Positions 44,106-52,500 are shown, counted from the first letter of the stretch. The stretch: 64,000 nucleotides of DNA from Brevibacillus borstelensis (GCF_003710865.1 NZ_RHHO01000008.1:1-64000); one strand, 5' to 3'. Notes: generated by a model from the sequence alone, not told the origin. Numbers and translations: made by a program.

Positions 44106-44456
44106 TCACTTTTCAGCCGCTACAGCCCCCCGGTTTTGCTCCCCCCACTGCTTCATCTGGAGAATGATCGGCGTCAACGTTTGACCTAAGTCGGTTAAGG
44201 AATATTCCACCTTGGGAGGCACCTGCTGATAGACCTCCCGGTGAATGATGCCATCCTCTTCAAGCTCGCGAAGCTGCAGCGTAAGCATCCGCTGGGTGAT
44301 ATTCGGGCAGATTCGCCGAAACTCATTGAATCGTTTGGGCCCGTCAATCAAATGATATAACAGGATTCCTTTCCACTTGCCCCCAATGACGCTCAATGTA
44401 AATTCAACGGGACATCCTTGGCTGGAAGGACCTAATCCGATAGACATCTTCCCCAT
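44106..44456 (-). CDS. HxlR family transcriptional regulator
   Basis: A 116-residue winged-helix protein with CPVEFTLSVIGGKWKGILLYHL at the front (the conserved Cys is often redox- or electrophile-sensing), GPKRFNEFRRICPNITQRMLTLQLRELEEDGII as HTH and VPPKVEYSLTDLGQTL as wing. It is divergent from a nitroreductase gene, its likely target, with inverted repeats in between. Confidence 0.9.
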   Translation of the reverse strand: MGKMSIGLGPSSQGCPVEFTLSVIGGKWKGILLYHLIDGPKRFNEFRRICPNITQRMLTLQLRELEEDGIIHREVYQQVPPKVEYSLTDLGQTLTPIILQMKQWGEQNRGAVAAEK

Positions 44457-44480
44457 CCTGCTTCCTCCCTGGTATAAAAA

Positions 44481-44515
44481 TTGATACTACCTATCAAAAA
44501 TGTGCGTACTTACGT
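44481..44515. promoter_or_regulatory. Candidate HxlR operators between regulator and nitroreductase
   Basis: TTGATA-CTACC-TATCAA (44481-44497) is a perfect 6-5-6 inverted repeat; TGCGTACTTACGTA (44502-44515) is a second, near-palindromic site. Both lie in the 129-base divergent gap. Confidence 0.55.
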
Positions 44516-44585
44516 AGACCCAATATAACTCTTATAATCGACTGTGAAAAGATGGATATTCAACAGAAATGGAGTGGATGATCGC

Positions 44586-45248
44586 ATGAATAAAGAACAG
44601 ATTTTGGAGGCGTATCGCTTCCGGCACGCCTGCAAAGAGTTCGATCCCGGACGGAAAATTTCCGAGGAAGATTTCGCTTTTGTACTGGAAACAGGACGCT
44701 TGTCTCCGAGCTCTTTCGGTTTTGAGCCCTGGAAATTCGTCGTGCTGCAAAACCAAGACATACGTGAAAAGCTGCTGCCGGTCACCTGGGGAGCACAGCG
44801 GTCGCTTCCAACAGCGAGCCATTTTGTCATTATCCTGGGACGGACGAAGGAGGATCTGCTGGCGGATTCACCATACATCCAGCATATCATGAAGGACGTG
44901 CAGCAGCTGCCTCCGGAAGTTGTTCAGCGCAAAGGGGAGATTTATCACAATTTCCTGGAGCATGACTTCCATCTCCTCGATAATGAAAGGGCTATGTTCG
45001 AGTGGGCCTCCAGACAGTGCTACATCGCTCTCGGCAATATGATGACAGCCGCCGCTCAGATCGGCATCGACTCCTGCCCGATTGAAGGCTTCGATAAGGA
45101 TAAGGTCGAGCAGGTTCTGCGTGAAATCGGCGTCATGGAAGACGGCCATTTTGGAATCGCATGCATGGTGGCTTTCGGCTACCGTGTCCAGGAACCACGC
45201 GAAAAAACACGCAGGCCCATCGAAGAAGTTGCGCAATGGGTACGCTAA
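44586..45248 (+). CDS. NAD(P)H-dependent nitroreductase (YfkO-like)
   Basis: A 220-residue FMN enzyme. FRHACKEFDPGRKISEEDF and LSPSSFGFEPWKFVV are FMN-phosphate-binding regions; MMTAAAQIGIDSCPIEGFD and FGYRVQEPREKTRR complete the nitroreductase fold. It resembles B. subtilis YfkO, which reduces nitroaromatics and quinones. The ATG at 44586 follows TGGAGTGGATG. Confidence 0.87.
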   Translation: MNKEQILEAYRFRHACKEFDPGRKISEEDFAFVLETGRLSPSSFGFEPWKFVVLQNQDIREKLLPVTWGAQRSLPTASHFVIILGRTKEDLLADSPYIQHIMKDVQQLPPEVVQRKGEIYHNFLEHDFHLLDNERAMFEWASRQCYIALGNMMTAAAQIGIDSCPIEGFDKDKVEQVLREIGVMEDGHFGIACMVAFGYRVQEPREKTRRPIEEVAQWVR

Positions 45249-45261
45249 ACAGGGAATTGCA

Positions 45262-45306
45262 CAAAATAAAAACGACCTTGGTCTATCATGGTCGTTTTTA
45301 TTTTGG
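45262..45306 (+). terminator. Nitroreductase terminator
   Basis: AAAATAAAAACGACC, 12-base loop, GGTCGTTTTTATTTT; strong perfect stem. Confidence 0.85.
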
Positions 45307-45484
45307 ATTTCCGTAATCTCCTGTGAGCTGTTCGGTGAAAATAATGCCATGGGAACAGATTTTCTTTGCAACAAATGCAACAGATCAGCCGAAGCAGCCA
45401 CGCACTTTATTTTCTGTGACAGCAAGTAACCATCTTATACAACACCGATTTATCCAGATTAGGGAAATCTGGCACGTTCTGCCG

Positions 45485-45533
45485 TTGACAAATATTTATG
45501 CCTGCACTATTATTTGATGCGTCAACTATTGAC
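45485..45533 (+). promoter_or_regulatory. Promoter and candidate MarR operator
   Basis: TTGACA (45485-45490), 17-base spacer, TATTAT (45508-45513). Just past the expected start site lies GTCAA-CTA-TTGAC (45521-45533), a perfect inverted repeat, followed by another GTCAAC. The MarR protein encoded next probably represses its own operon here. Confidence 0.6.
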
Positions 45534-45577
45534 ATGGTCAACGATTGGCTGCACGTGTTCACGGGGGAGGTGTTTTG

Positions 45578-46012
45578 TTGACGGATTCAAAAGAAACTTC
45601 CATTATTGATAAACTTCAAAATCTCTACCTCCTGCTAAGCGCCCAATTTGGAAATTGCACAGGTGTCAGCCCGTCCCGGTTTCGGCTGCTTCAACAGCTC
45701 TACCATGCCGATGAAATCAGCCAGGCTGCTCTGCAAAAGGAATTGCAGATCGACAGTGCGGCAATTACCCGGCATCTGAAGCAACTGGAAGCCGACGGCA
45801 TTGTCGCTCGCCGGATGAACCCGAGCGACAACCGGGTCACTTTGGTCCGCCTCACGGATCATGGGCGGGAGGAAATCGTCCTTTACCGAAAGGAAATGGA
45901 GCGTTTCCTGGCGCAAATGCTCCAGGATTTCAGCATGGAAGAACAGCAGCAGCTTTCCCGGATGCTTGCGCGCATGCAATCCAACATACGAAACTACACA
46001 GAAGGGGAATGA
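45578..46012 (+). CDS. MarR family transcriptional regulator
   Basis: A 144-residue MarR protein: HTH QAALQKELQIDSAAITRHLKQLEADGIV, wing RRMNPSDNRVTLVRLTDHG, and dimer helices at both ends. The start is TTG behind GGGGGAGGTG. First gene of an operon with a nitroreductase and a quinol-monooxygenase-like gene, an arrangement like the MhqR/YodB electrophile regulons of Bacillus. Confidence 0.9.
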   Translation: MTDSKETSIIDKLQNLYLLLSAQFGNCTGVSPSRFRLLQQLYHADEISQAALQKELQIDSAAITRHLKQLEADGIVARRMNPSDNRVTLVRLTDHGREEIVLYRKEMERFLAQMLQDFSMEEQQQLSRMLARMQSNIRNYTEGE

Positions 46013-46015
46013 CAG

Positions 46016-46654
46016 ATGAACACTTCAGTACTCAATAACGATTTTCAAGAAATCGTCACCGGACGCCGTTCCATTAAAAGATACGATCCCACCGTCAAAA
46101 TCAGCCGCGAAGAAATGACGGAAATTCTCAGGAAAGCCAACATGGCTCCTTCCTCTGTCAATTTGCAGCCTTGGCGTTTCCTGGTGATTGACAGCCCTGA
46201 AGGGAAGGCGAAGCTTGCTCCCCTCGCCCGGTTCAACCAGACCCAGGTAGAAACATCATCTGCCGTGATTGCCGTCTTTGGAGATCTCGACAGCTTTGCC
46301 TATGCCGAGGAGATTTACGGAAAAGCCGTGGAGCTTGGCTACATGCCGGCTGATGTCAAAGAAAGACTGATGGAATCCATCACCCAGTATTACGCCAACA
46401 TGACTCCCGAGGTCAATCTGCAGACCGTCCTGATTGACTGCGGCCTGGTATCCATGCAGCTGATGCTGGTCGCCCGCGCCCACGGATATGACACGAACCC
46501 GATCGGCGGATACGAAAAAGACAAGATTGCCGAAGCTTTCGGGCTCGATCCGAAGCGCTACTTCCCCGTCATGCTGATCTCCATCGGGAAAGCGGCCGAT
46601 AGCGGTCACCCGTCCTACCGTTTACCGGTGGACAAGGTCGCAACCTGGAAGTAA
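46016..46654 (+). CDS. Nitroreductase family protein (MhqN/YdfN-like)
   Basis: A 212-residue FMN-dependent oxidoreductase: TGRRSIKRYDPTVKISREEM and APSSVNLQPWRFLVI bind FMN, and ARAHGYDTNPIGGYEKDKI is the C-terminal conserved block. It starts 3 bases after the MarR stop with an RBS at the end of that gene. Likely role: reduction of quinones or nitroaromatics. Confidence 0.87.
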   Translation: MNTSVLNNDFQEIVTGRRSIKRYDPTVKISREEMTEILRKANMAPSSVNLQPWRFLVIDSPEGKAKLAPLARFNQTQVETSSAVIAVFGDLDSFAYAEEIYGKAVELGYMPADVKERLMESITQYYANMTPEVNLQTVLIDCGLVSMQLMLVARAHGYDTNPIGGYEKDKIAEAFGLDPKRYFPVMLISIGKAADSGHPSYRLPVDKVATWK

Positions 46655-46688
46655 CGAATAAACGACACGCTGAGAGGATGAACGCACC

Positions 46689-46991
46689 ATGATCATCATT
46701 CACGCCACCATGCACGTAAATCCGGAGAAGACCGAGACATTTTTGCAGGAAATCCAGCCGCTGATCGAAGCCTCCCGAGCGGAAGCTGGAAACATCTCGT
46801 ACAACCTTTATCAATCCGCGGAAAAAGAGAATACCTTCTTGATGGCCGAAGTCTGGAAGAGCCCTGACGCGGTCGCTTCCCACAATCAAAGCGATCACTT
46901 CAAAGCCTTCACAGCTAAAGCCCAGGAATTTCTCTCAGCCCCGTTGCAAGTCGACCTGTATCAGGGAGAGCCGTTACAGACTTCCCGCTAA
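46689..46991 (+). CDS. Antibiotic biosynthesis monooxygenase (ABM) domain protein
   Basis: A 100-residue ABM protein: IIIHATMHVNPEKTETFLQEIQPLIEASRAEAGNISYNLYQ, then WKSPDAVASHNQSDHFKAF. The dimeric alpha-beta barrel of this family includes quinol monooxygenases such as YgiN. Third gene of the MarR operon, which supports quinone or electrophile handling. Confidence 0.87.
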   Translation: MIIIHATMHVNPEKTETFLQEIQPLIEASRAEAGNISYNLYQSAEKENTFLMAEVWKSPDAVASHNQSDHFKAFTAKAQEFLSAPLQVDLYQGEPLQTSR

Positions 46992-46995
46992 TCAG

Positions 46996-47043
46996 TTCAA
47001 AAGGTCCAGCCCGCTTGATGGCAAGCGAGTTGGACCTTTTTTC
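46996..47043 (+). terminator. Terminator of the MarR operon
   Basis: AAAAGGTCCA, inner CGCTT...AAGCG stem, TGGACCTTTTTT. Its 3' arm and T tract are part of a duplicated 30-bp unit. Confidence 0.75.
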
Positions 47044-47610
47044 TAATTTGGCAAGCGAGTTGGACCTTTTTTCTAATTTACAAAGTGTTACAGTGCCTAC
47101 GTTGGGGGATTTTTCTCCCTTCATCTCCATCCGCAAATCCACAGCTTTTGCCGCCGCAATCTCTTCATCCGTCAGGGTCGTCGGTACGCCATGTTGTCTC
47201 AGAAGATCGTAAGGGTCGCCCGTTCCCTCACCTCGCAGCACAGCCTTCAGACTATCCTCGACCTGCTCAGCACCACTCTTCACCACAGCCTGTACCGTTT
47301 CCTGCCCGGTAGAATACGCTTTGTTTAGTCCAATCGATCCGCCGGTCACCAGCAGCGCCCCGATGGCCGCAGCAATCACGGCTTTGCGGTAATTCACCTT
47401 TTCCCCGCGCGCCCGGTCATCCATCACGCTAACCGCAAAGCCTTCGCCAGCCCCCGCCGTTTTGCTCCGCAGGACCGTCGTTGCCAAGCTCCGCGAGATC
47501 GCACTGCCGATTTGCCGGAAGCCCTGGCTGATTTGCGTGCCTGCTTTTCGCGTGAACCCTGCGATTGCCCGGACGGGTGCCGTGTTTTTCACGGTCTGGA
47601 CCGAGATAAA
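46998..47610 (-). pseudogene. Orphan, decayed toxin C-terminal module
   Basis: An open frame without RBS or signal peptide. Its first about 120 residues (QTVKNTAPVRAIAGFTRKAG through EDSLKAVLRG) are nearly identical, in protein and DNA, to residues 475-596 of the large toxin at 48317. It then diverges into about 50 different residues (DPYDLLRQHGVPTTLTDEE) and ends in a duplicated terminator sequence. This is the pattern of a displaced or silent C-terminal cassette of a polymorphic toxin, now truncated. Confidence 0.7.
47020..47079. repeat. 30-bp perfect tandem duplication
   Basis: Two consecutive copies (47020-47049, 47050-47079) beginning GGCAAGCGAGTTGGACCTTT. Each contains the 3' arm and T tract of the terminator at 46996, so only the first can pair with the 5' arm in the usual way. 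Confidence 0.9.
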
Positions 47611-47632
47611 ATAAGAAAAGTTAATATAACAA

Positions 47633-47676
47633 AACCAGGTCAATTATAGTGGTATCTGACCATAATCGACCTGGTT
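47633..47676. repeat. Long inverted repeat beside the orphan toxin module
   Basis: AACCAGGTCAATTAT and ATAATCGACCTGGTT (15 bp, one mismatch) around a 14-base loop, just outside the point where homology to the large toxin stops. No T tract follows, so it is not an obvious terminator. The rest of 47677-47928 is AT-rich and shows no gene. Confidence 0.7.
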
Positions 47677-47928
47677 GATGTAACGATGTTAAGTTAAAAA
47701 GAGCGTGCCTTTTATTCCTAGTTGCACATTCAAAATTACACAAATTTCCTAAAGGTATAATAACAGAATGTTTTATTCGGTACAGCAAAGCACCAACTCA
47801 TATTTTCAAGTACACATTTGTCTTTATTTATAGTTCATAAAAATTGATTTCTATTAGGTTTTCCTTCCTGATAAATTTTTCCCAACGAGCAAATATAAAG
47901 ATAGTAAAATTGGAACTTAAGAATTTAT

Positions 47929-48306
47929 TCAACTCATTCTTGGTGGATTATAACCCTCGAAGGCTATTTTTCGAGCTATGTTACGGGTTTCTTCATCAAC
48001 TAAAAAACTATAGTAAAGACCATTTTTTTCAATAACGAAATATTTCCCAAACAACTTATCTTCTTGAACCAAAATTACAAGGTTTTTACACCATGGGTAA
48101 TTTTCATTAAGGCTAAGAGGTTTGGAATACATACTTCTTCGATCCCATATATGCACTCTTTTATACTCCAATTTTAACCAATTAACAATATTAAGCAGGA
48201 CACCTCTTAGCATATCACTGCCTATCTTCTCTTCTGCTGTTTCTAATAATGAGGATTTTTCACCATTTTTTAGGTAAAATAGCATACTCCGAACAAATTC
48301 ATCCAA
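47929..48306 (-). CDS. Putative immunity protein for the adjacent toxin
   Basis: A 125-residue soluble, acidic-then-mixed protein without known motifs (VRSMLFYLKNGEKSSLLETA at the start, LYYSFLVDEETRNIARKIA near the end). The start is TTG; its ribosome binding site AGGTGA overlaps the toxin's stop codon, 10 bases upstream, so it is translationally coupled to the toxin. Its position directly behind the toxin and its lower GC content fit an immunity gene. Function is inferred from position. Confidence 0.65.
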   Translation of the reverse strand: MDEFVRSMLFYLKNGEKSSLLETAEEKIGSDMLRGVLLNIVNWLKLEYKRVHIWDRRSMYSKPLSLNENYPWCKNLVILVQEDKLFGKYFVIEKNGLYYSFLVDEETRNIARKIAFEGYNPPRMS

Positions 48307-48316
48307 TTTTTATCAC

Positions 48317-50578
48317 CTACTCGTACGGATTATATGGTTTATTTTTATAATTAAGATATATGTGCATTAGCATGTCTTCAATTTTCTCAAACTCAACTTT
48401 CCCACCTGTTGCTTTCTGGAACTGACGTTCATAAAACCATGCACGTTTTTCCCATTGCCATTCTGTCTTCGTTCCTTCAAACCCATACATATTTCTGAAA
48501 TCAAGAGCATGCGTTCCCTCATGTACTGTTTCACTTAACAAGCTACCCGAACTTTTCCGAAGATATATCTTATCACCTACTGCCAATGCCAATTCTTCCC
48601 CAAAATACCTGTCAAATAGCTCATCTCCAAGTATGCTAACTTTAATGTCTCCATTTTTAATAGCCTGAGCAATTTTAGTAGACTGAGTGGTGGTCCCCTC
48701 AAGCGCTTTAATGATATTATTCTTGTTTATATTGTCTCCCGTAGGAGCTTTCGCTCCCATCTTGGCAAGATCAACTTGCCGCTCGACCCGCAGCATCCCC
48801 TCCAAACTATCCTCGGCCTGCTCAGTACTGCTCTTCACCACAGCCTGCGCCGTTTCCTGCCCGGTAGAATACGCTTTGTTTAGTCCAATCGACCCGCCGG
48901 TCACCAGCAGCGCCCCGATGGCCGCAGCAATTACCGCCTTGCGGTAATCCACCTTTTCCCCACGCGCCCGGTCATCCATCACACTGACCGCAAAGCCTTC
49001 GCCAGCCCCCGCCGTTTTGCTCCGCAGGACTGTCGTTGCCAAACTGCGGGAGATCGCACTGCCGATTTGCCGGAAGCTCTGGCTGATTTGCGTGCCTGCT
49101 TTTCGAGTGAACCCTGCGACAGCCCGGACAGGTGCCGTCTTTTTCACGGTCTGGACGATGGACTGCATTTTGCTGCCCGTCGTCTTCGCCACGGTACGCA
49201 AGCCGCTTCCCACGTTGCTTGCCAGCTTCCCGATGCCTTTCCCCGTATTTCGTCCGAGGCTGGCCACTGCCCGGTACACACTGCTGTTTTTCACGGCATT
49301 TCCTGCGCTGCTGGCGGCACTTCTTACATTCTTCGCCACAGACGCTGCGCTCTGGGCCAGGCGCGTTTGCCCGATGCGTGCTGTAACTGCTCTCAGAGCG
49401 CCGCCTGCTTGCTTCGCTGTGCTTGCCAGAGCGCTGCGAAGAGCATTCCCCGCCTTGCCTGCCGCGCTCGTTGCCGACCGTACCGCATTTGCTGCTTGTG
49501 TTCCCAAGCGGGCTGCGGCACGGCCAACCGAGGTTTGCCGCACCCATCTGGCTGCCGCCCCTGCCGCTTGCGCTCCTTTGCCAACGGCGGTCCGGACAGC
49601 GCTGGTAGCCCGGCTCGTCAAAGCGGATGCTTTGCCAAGGGCATTTGCCACCGGTTTGAGGCGAGCGACTGCCGTAGCCGCCTTTCCAATTAAAGCGCCG
49701 GCCCCAAAGCCCGCTGCCGACAGTACGCCGCCAAGCGCCATTTCCCGCAGCAGCTCATCGCCGCGCATGCCAAAGGCGTACCCGATCACACCGGAAATCC
49801 CTTCGCCGACCAGGATCGAGACGCCAAACGGCAGCAGCGGCGGAAAGAACACGCCGCCCACGGTGAGGGCGACACCTGCTGTCGTGACCAACACGACCTC
49901 CCAGTGGTCCTCGACCCATTTTCCTGCATCGACGACCGCGTCTACGACGGTAGTTACGACGTCCTTCACAGTATCTACAACGGTGTCAATGGCGTCCCTC
50001 ACTGTTTCCTTTACGCTGTCCACGGTGGACTCCCAAAGCTCCAAGCCTTTGTCGAGCGCTTCGGAGGCTCCGCCGATCAGCCAGTCCCAAAAGCCTGGCT
50101 TGCCCTCTTTTGCTTTCAACTCATTGCCTTTCCCATCGGAGTCGCCGCTTTTTGGGTCATGATCGCTGGCTGTGGGGTCAAAAGGAGTGCGGGTGTTTTC
50201 ATGGGTCGGAGTACCGTGCTCCGGGTCTCCGCCTTTGCCCAGATCGTCTCCGTCTCCGCCTAGATCGTCTCCACCCTTGCCCAGGTCGTCTCCACCCTTG
50301 CCTAGGTTGTTTCCGCCTCTGCCCAAGTCGTCCCCATCCCCGTGCAAATGGCCCGGTATCCGCCCGTCCCACATACTTTCCGCATATGTCGCGTACATGA
50401 TCCTGAATCTCATCAGCTCGTCGGGAGGTGCCCCAGCTTTTGCTGTTCCGCCCGAAATCGCATCATTTCGCTCATCTGCGCGCAGCATGTTTGGCTTTGG
50501 CTTGTCTGCTGCATACGTGGCCAGCGGCAGGCAAAGAATCATTGCCAGAATCAATAACAAATAGTGCTTCCGAATCAC
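48317..50578 (-). CDS. Secreted polymorphic-toxin-like protein with C-terminal HExxH metalloprotease-type domain
   Basis: A 753-residue protein. Signal peptide residues 1-23; five heptad units of the DDLGKGG type at about 83-117; a helical region with long V/D-rich helices (about 175-225) and a glycine-rich hydrophobic stretch (about 228-300); then an Ala/Arg/Ser-rich region (300-540) of short repeated helices; one hydrophobic segment near 548-562; and a C-terminal domain (about 610-753) with the zincin motif TVHEGTHALDF and downstream Glu residues that may be the third ligand. The start is GTG behind GGAGGAG. No LXG, WXG or RHS domains are visible. The last domain differs in an orphan partial copy downstream, so toxin function is inferred. 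Confidence 0.7.
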   Translation of the reverse strand: MIRKHYLLLILAMILCLPLATYAADKPKPNMLRADERNDAISGGTAKAGAPPDELMRFRIMYATYAESMWDGRIPGHLHGDGDDLGRGGNNLGKGGDDLGKGGDDLGGDGDDLGKGGDPEHGTPTHENTRTPFDPTASDHDPKSGDSDGKGNELKAKEGKPGFWDWLIGGASEALDKGLELWESTVDSVKETVRDAIDTVVDTVKDVVTTVVDAVVDAGKWVEDHWEVVLVTTAGVALTVGGVFFPPLLPFGVSILVGEGISGVIGYAFGMRGDELLREMALGGVLSAAGFGAGALIGKAATAVARLKPVANALGKASALTSRATSAVRTAVGKGAQAAGAAARWVRQTSVGRAAARLGTQAANAVRSATSAAGKAGNALRSALASTAKQAGGALRAVTARIGQTRLAQSAASVAKNVRSAASSAGNAVKNSSVYRAVASLGRNTGKGIGKLASNVGSGLRTVAKTTGSKMQSIVQTVKKTAPVRAVAGFTRKAGTQISQSFRQIGSAISRSLATTVLRSKTAGAGEGFAVSVMDDRARGEKVDYRKAVIAAAIGALLVTGGSIGLNKAYSTGQETAQAVVKSSTEQAEDSLEGMLRVERQVDLAKMGAKAPTGDNINKNNIIKALEGTTTQSTKIAQAIKNGDIKVSILGDELFDRYFGEELALAVGDKIYLRKSSGSLLSETVHEGTHALDFRNMYGFEGTKTEWQWEKRAWFYERQFQKATGGKVEFEKIEDMLMHIYLNYKNKPYNPYE

Positions 50579-50901
50579 CAGTGCTCCTCCTTATTTCTCC
50601 GGACATTCCTTTTTCTGCAATCGTCTCTTTTTCATATGGTAGTATTTGGATGGAGAGGCTACATCCAGCAAAAGTACGAAAAACTTGTAGGCACTATGGA
50701 TTAGGGGGGACAACGGCTCCCTGCAAATTATCATATGTTTCCGCTCAACCCTCCTTGGTCATCTCCAGACAGCAAAAACGATAGTTCTCTCGCAAACCTA
50801 TAGTTAATACCTATCGAATTAATAAAAGTTTAATATTTTATCTATACCACTCGCAGGGGTAGAATAAGTGGAAAAATCTGATTGGTCACGGAGGACTCCA
50901 C
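50579..50901. other. Divergent intergenic region
   Basis: 323 bases between the toxin gene and the methyltransferase. It should hold both promoters, but I see no convincing -35/-10 pair and no ORF. Confidence 0.5.
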
Positions 50902-51711
50902 ATGGACACAAATACTGCTCGAAATCGTGCGGAATTGTCGGGAAAGCTGACCAATGTTTTAGATTCGCGGTCATTGGCAACATCCCACAGAAGGCTTGCA
51001 CAAATCCTGACGGAAGGAATGACCGTTCTTGATGTTGGCTGCGGTACTGGAGCCATTACACGCGGAATCGCCGAAGCGGTAGGTCCGAGTGGACGTGTTG
51101 TCGGAATCGACAGCAATCCGGCCCTCATCGAAAAAGCCCGGAAAGCTCATGGCGATACCCCGGGGTTGACTTTTGAAACAGGTGACATTTACACGCTTGC
51201 CTGTGAGCAGGAATTTGATATTGTTGCCTCGGCTCGCGTTTTGATCTGGCTGTCTGATCCGCTAGAGGCTTTGAAATCAATGGTATCGGCTGCAAAAATA
51301 GGTGGAAGGATTGTGGCTGCCGATTATAATCATGAAAAAATACAATGGGAGCCGCAGCCGCCCGCGAGTATGCTCGCCTTTTACTCGGCATATTTGAAAT
51401 GGCGTTCCGATGCAGGAATGGACAACGGAATTGCCGACCGCCTTTCAGATTTGTTCCAAGCAAGCGGCCTCAAAGAAATCACGATAACGCCCCAACATGA
51501 AGTCATGAAGCGATCGGACCCGGATTTCCAAAATAGAATTGGCATTTGGGCGGATACCGCTTCAAGCAGAGGCGTCCAGATGAAAAGAGACGGATATATA
51601 ACGGAAGAGGAATATGTAGCAGCGGAAAGCGAATACCGGGAATGGATAATCCGGGATGCCCAAGCTTTAACGATGTATATGTTGGCTGTTGAGGGAGTAA
51701 GGGATAAATAA
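50902..51711 (+). CDS. SAM-dependent methyltransferase (UbiE/Methyltransf_11 type)
   Basis: A 269-residue class I methyltransferase. Motif I is TVLDVGCGTGAITRGIAEA (about residues 41-59), followed by VVGIDSNPALIEKAR and FDIVASARVLIWLSDP. The C-terminal half is a longer helical cap. A GGAGG lies before the ATG. The acceptor is unknown; a small-molecule or quinone methyltransferase is likely. Confidence 0.87.
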   Translation: MDTNTARNRAELSGKLTNVLDSRSLATSHRRLAQILTEGMTVLDVGCGTGAITRGIAEAVGPSGRVVGIDSNPALIEKARKAHGDTPGLTFETGDIYTLACEQEFDIVASARVLIWLSDPLEALKSMVSAAKIGGRIVAADYNHEKIQWEPQPPASMLAFYSAYLKWRSDAGMDNGIADRLSDLFQASGLKEITITPQHEVMKRSDPDFQNRIGIWADTASSRGVQMKRDGYITEEEYVAAESEYREWIIRDAQALTMYMLAVEGVRDK

Positions 51712-51821
51712 GCTGCCGCGTTGAAGAAGGATTTTGATGCTGCCTTTCGAGATGTGGCTAAACACGTCGCAGAAGGTTCCCTCTGTAGCGTTGTTTTGTG
51801 GTAAAGGTCGTTCATGAAACG

Positions 51822-51868
51822 AAGCCAGTCTCAAACTTTTTTCGTGTTTGGACTGGCTTTTTGTTTGG
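51822..51868 (+). terminator. Terminator
   Basis: GAAGCCAGTC and CAAAC, T-rich loop, GTTTG and ACTGGCTTTTTG. Between the methyltransferase and this hairpin a short plus-strand frame (LKKDFDAAFRDVAKHVAEGS) may be a remnant, without a start I can support. Confidence 0.75.
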
Positions 51869-51992
51869 AAGGATGGAGCAGTCGACGGTGGATTGTCCAC
51901 TAACCATCATGTTTGAGACTCACTTGAATGATTGCGCAAACGGGCAAATTCATTTAGCAAGACATCCATTCAAATTGAACAAAGTTCATGTT

Positions 51993-52358
51993 TCAAATCT
52001 TATAACTGATGCCTTTGCGATCAAGAAGTTCGGTTTGCCCCCGTTCCACCATGTATTCAATGCCGATCTCCTGCATGATCAGTACCGCGTCCAACAGCTT
52101 TCTCCCGCGTTCAGTAAGAAAGTACTCTACATGCAACGGATACCCTTCCGTTTTGATTTTATCGACGATCCCACAAGATTTGAGTTCTCTTAAATGCTGT
52201 AACAACATCTTTTGGGTTATCTGGTCGATTTCTCGCTCCAGTTGAGCCAAAGACATATTCCCGTCTTTCAATTGATAGATGATCATTGTTTTCCATTTCC
52301 CTTTTATAATGTCGTGAACAATTTCCAAAGGGCAGGTGCATACCTCTCGAATGATCAT
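51993..52358 (-). CDS. HxlR family transcriptional regulator
   Basis: A 121-residue regulator with CPLEIVHDIIKGKWKTMIIYQL, HTH SLAQLEREIDQITQKMLLQHLRELKSCGIV and wing YPLHVEYFLTERGRKL. The ATG at 52358 is well placed behind AGAGGTGA. It is divergent from an isochorismatase-family gene, probably its target, with a perfect inverted repeat between them. Confidence 0.88.
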   Translation of the reverse strand: MIIREVCTCPLEIVHDIIKGKWKTMIIYQLKDGNMSLAQLEREIDQITQKMLLQHLRELKSCGIVDKIKTEGYPLHVEYFLTERGRKLLDAVLIMQEIGIEYMVERGQTELLDRKGISYKI

Positions 52359-52406
52359 GGAACTCACCTCTGTGTAATCATATCAGACGCAAAAGATCCT
52401 TTCCCA

Positions 52407-52426
52407 TACCCACAAAAAAGTGGGTA
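52407..52426. promoter_or_regulatory. Candidate HxlR operator (perfect inverted repeat)
   Basis: TACCCAC-AAAAAA-GTGGGTA in the divergent promoter region. Confidence 0.55.
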
Positions 52427-52500
52427 ATTCACCATTCCATTTACTGAAATTACAATGCTGTTTAGAAACAACTTTAACCTGCGGAAGGGAGCCATGTACC

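Noticed and set aside
49017-50162. Long plus-strand frame (381 codons) opposite the toxin gene
   Set aside because: Low-complexity Ala/Thr/Pro mirror of the Ala/Arg-rich toxin region; no RBS or domain.
51720-51803. Short frame LKKDFDAAFRDVAKHVAEGS...
   Set aside because: Possible gene remnant, but no RBS or family match strong enough to list as a gene.
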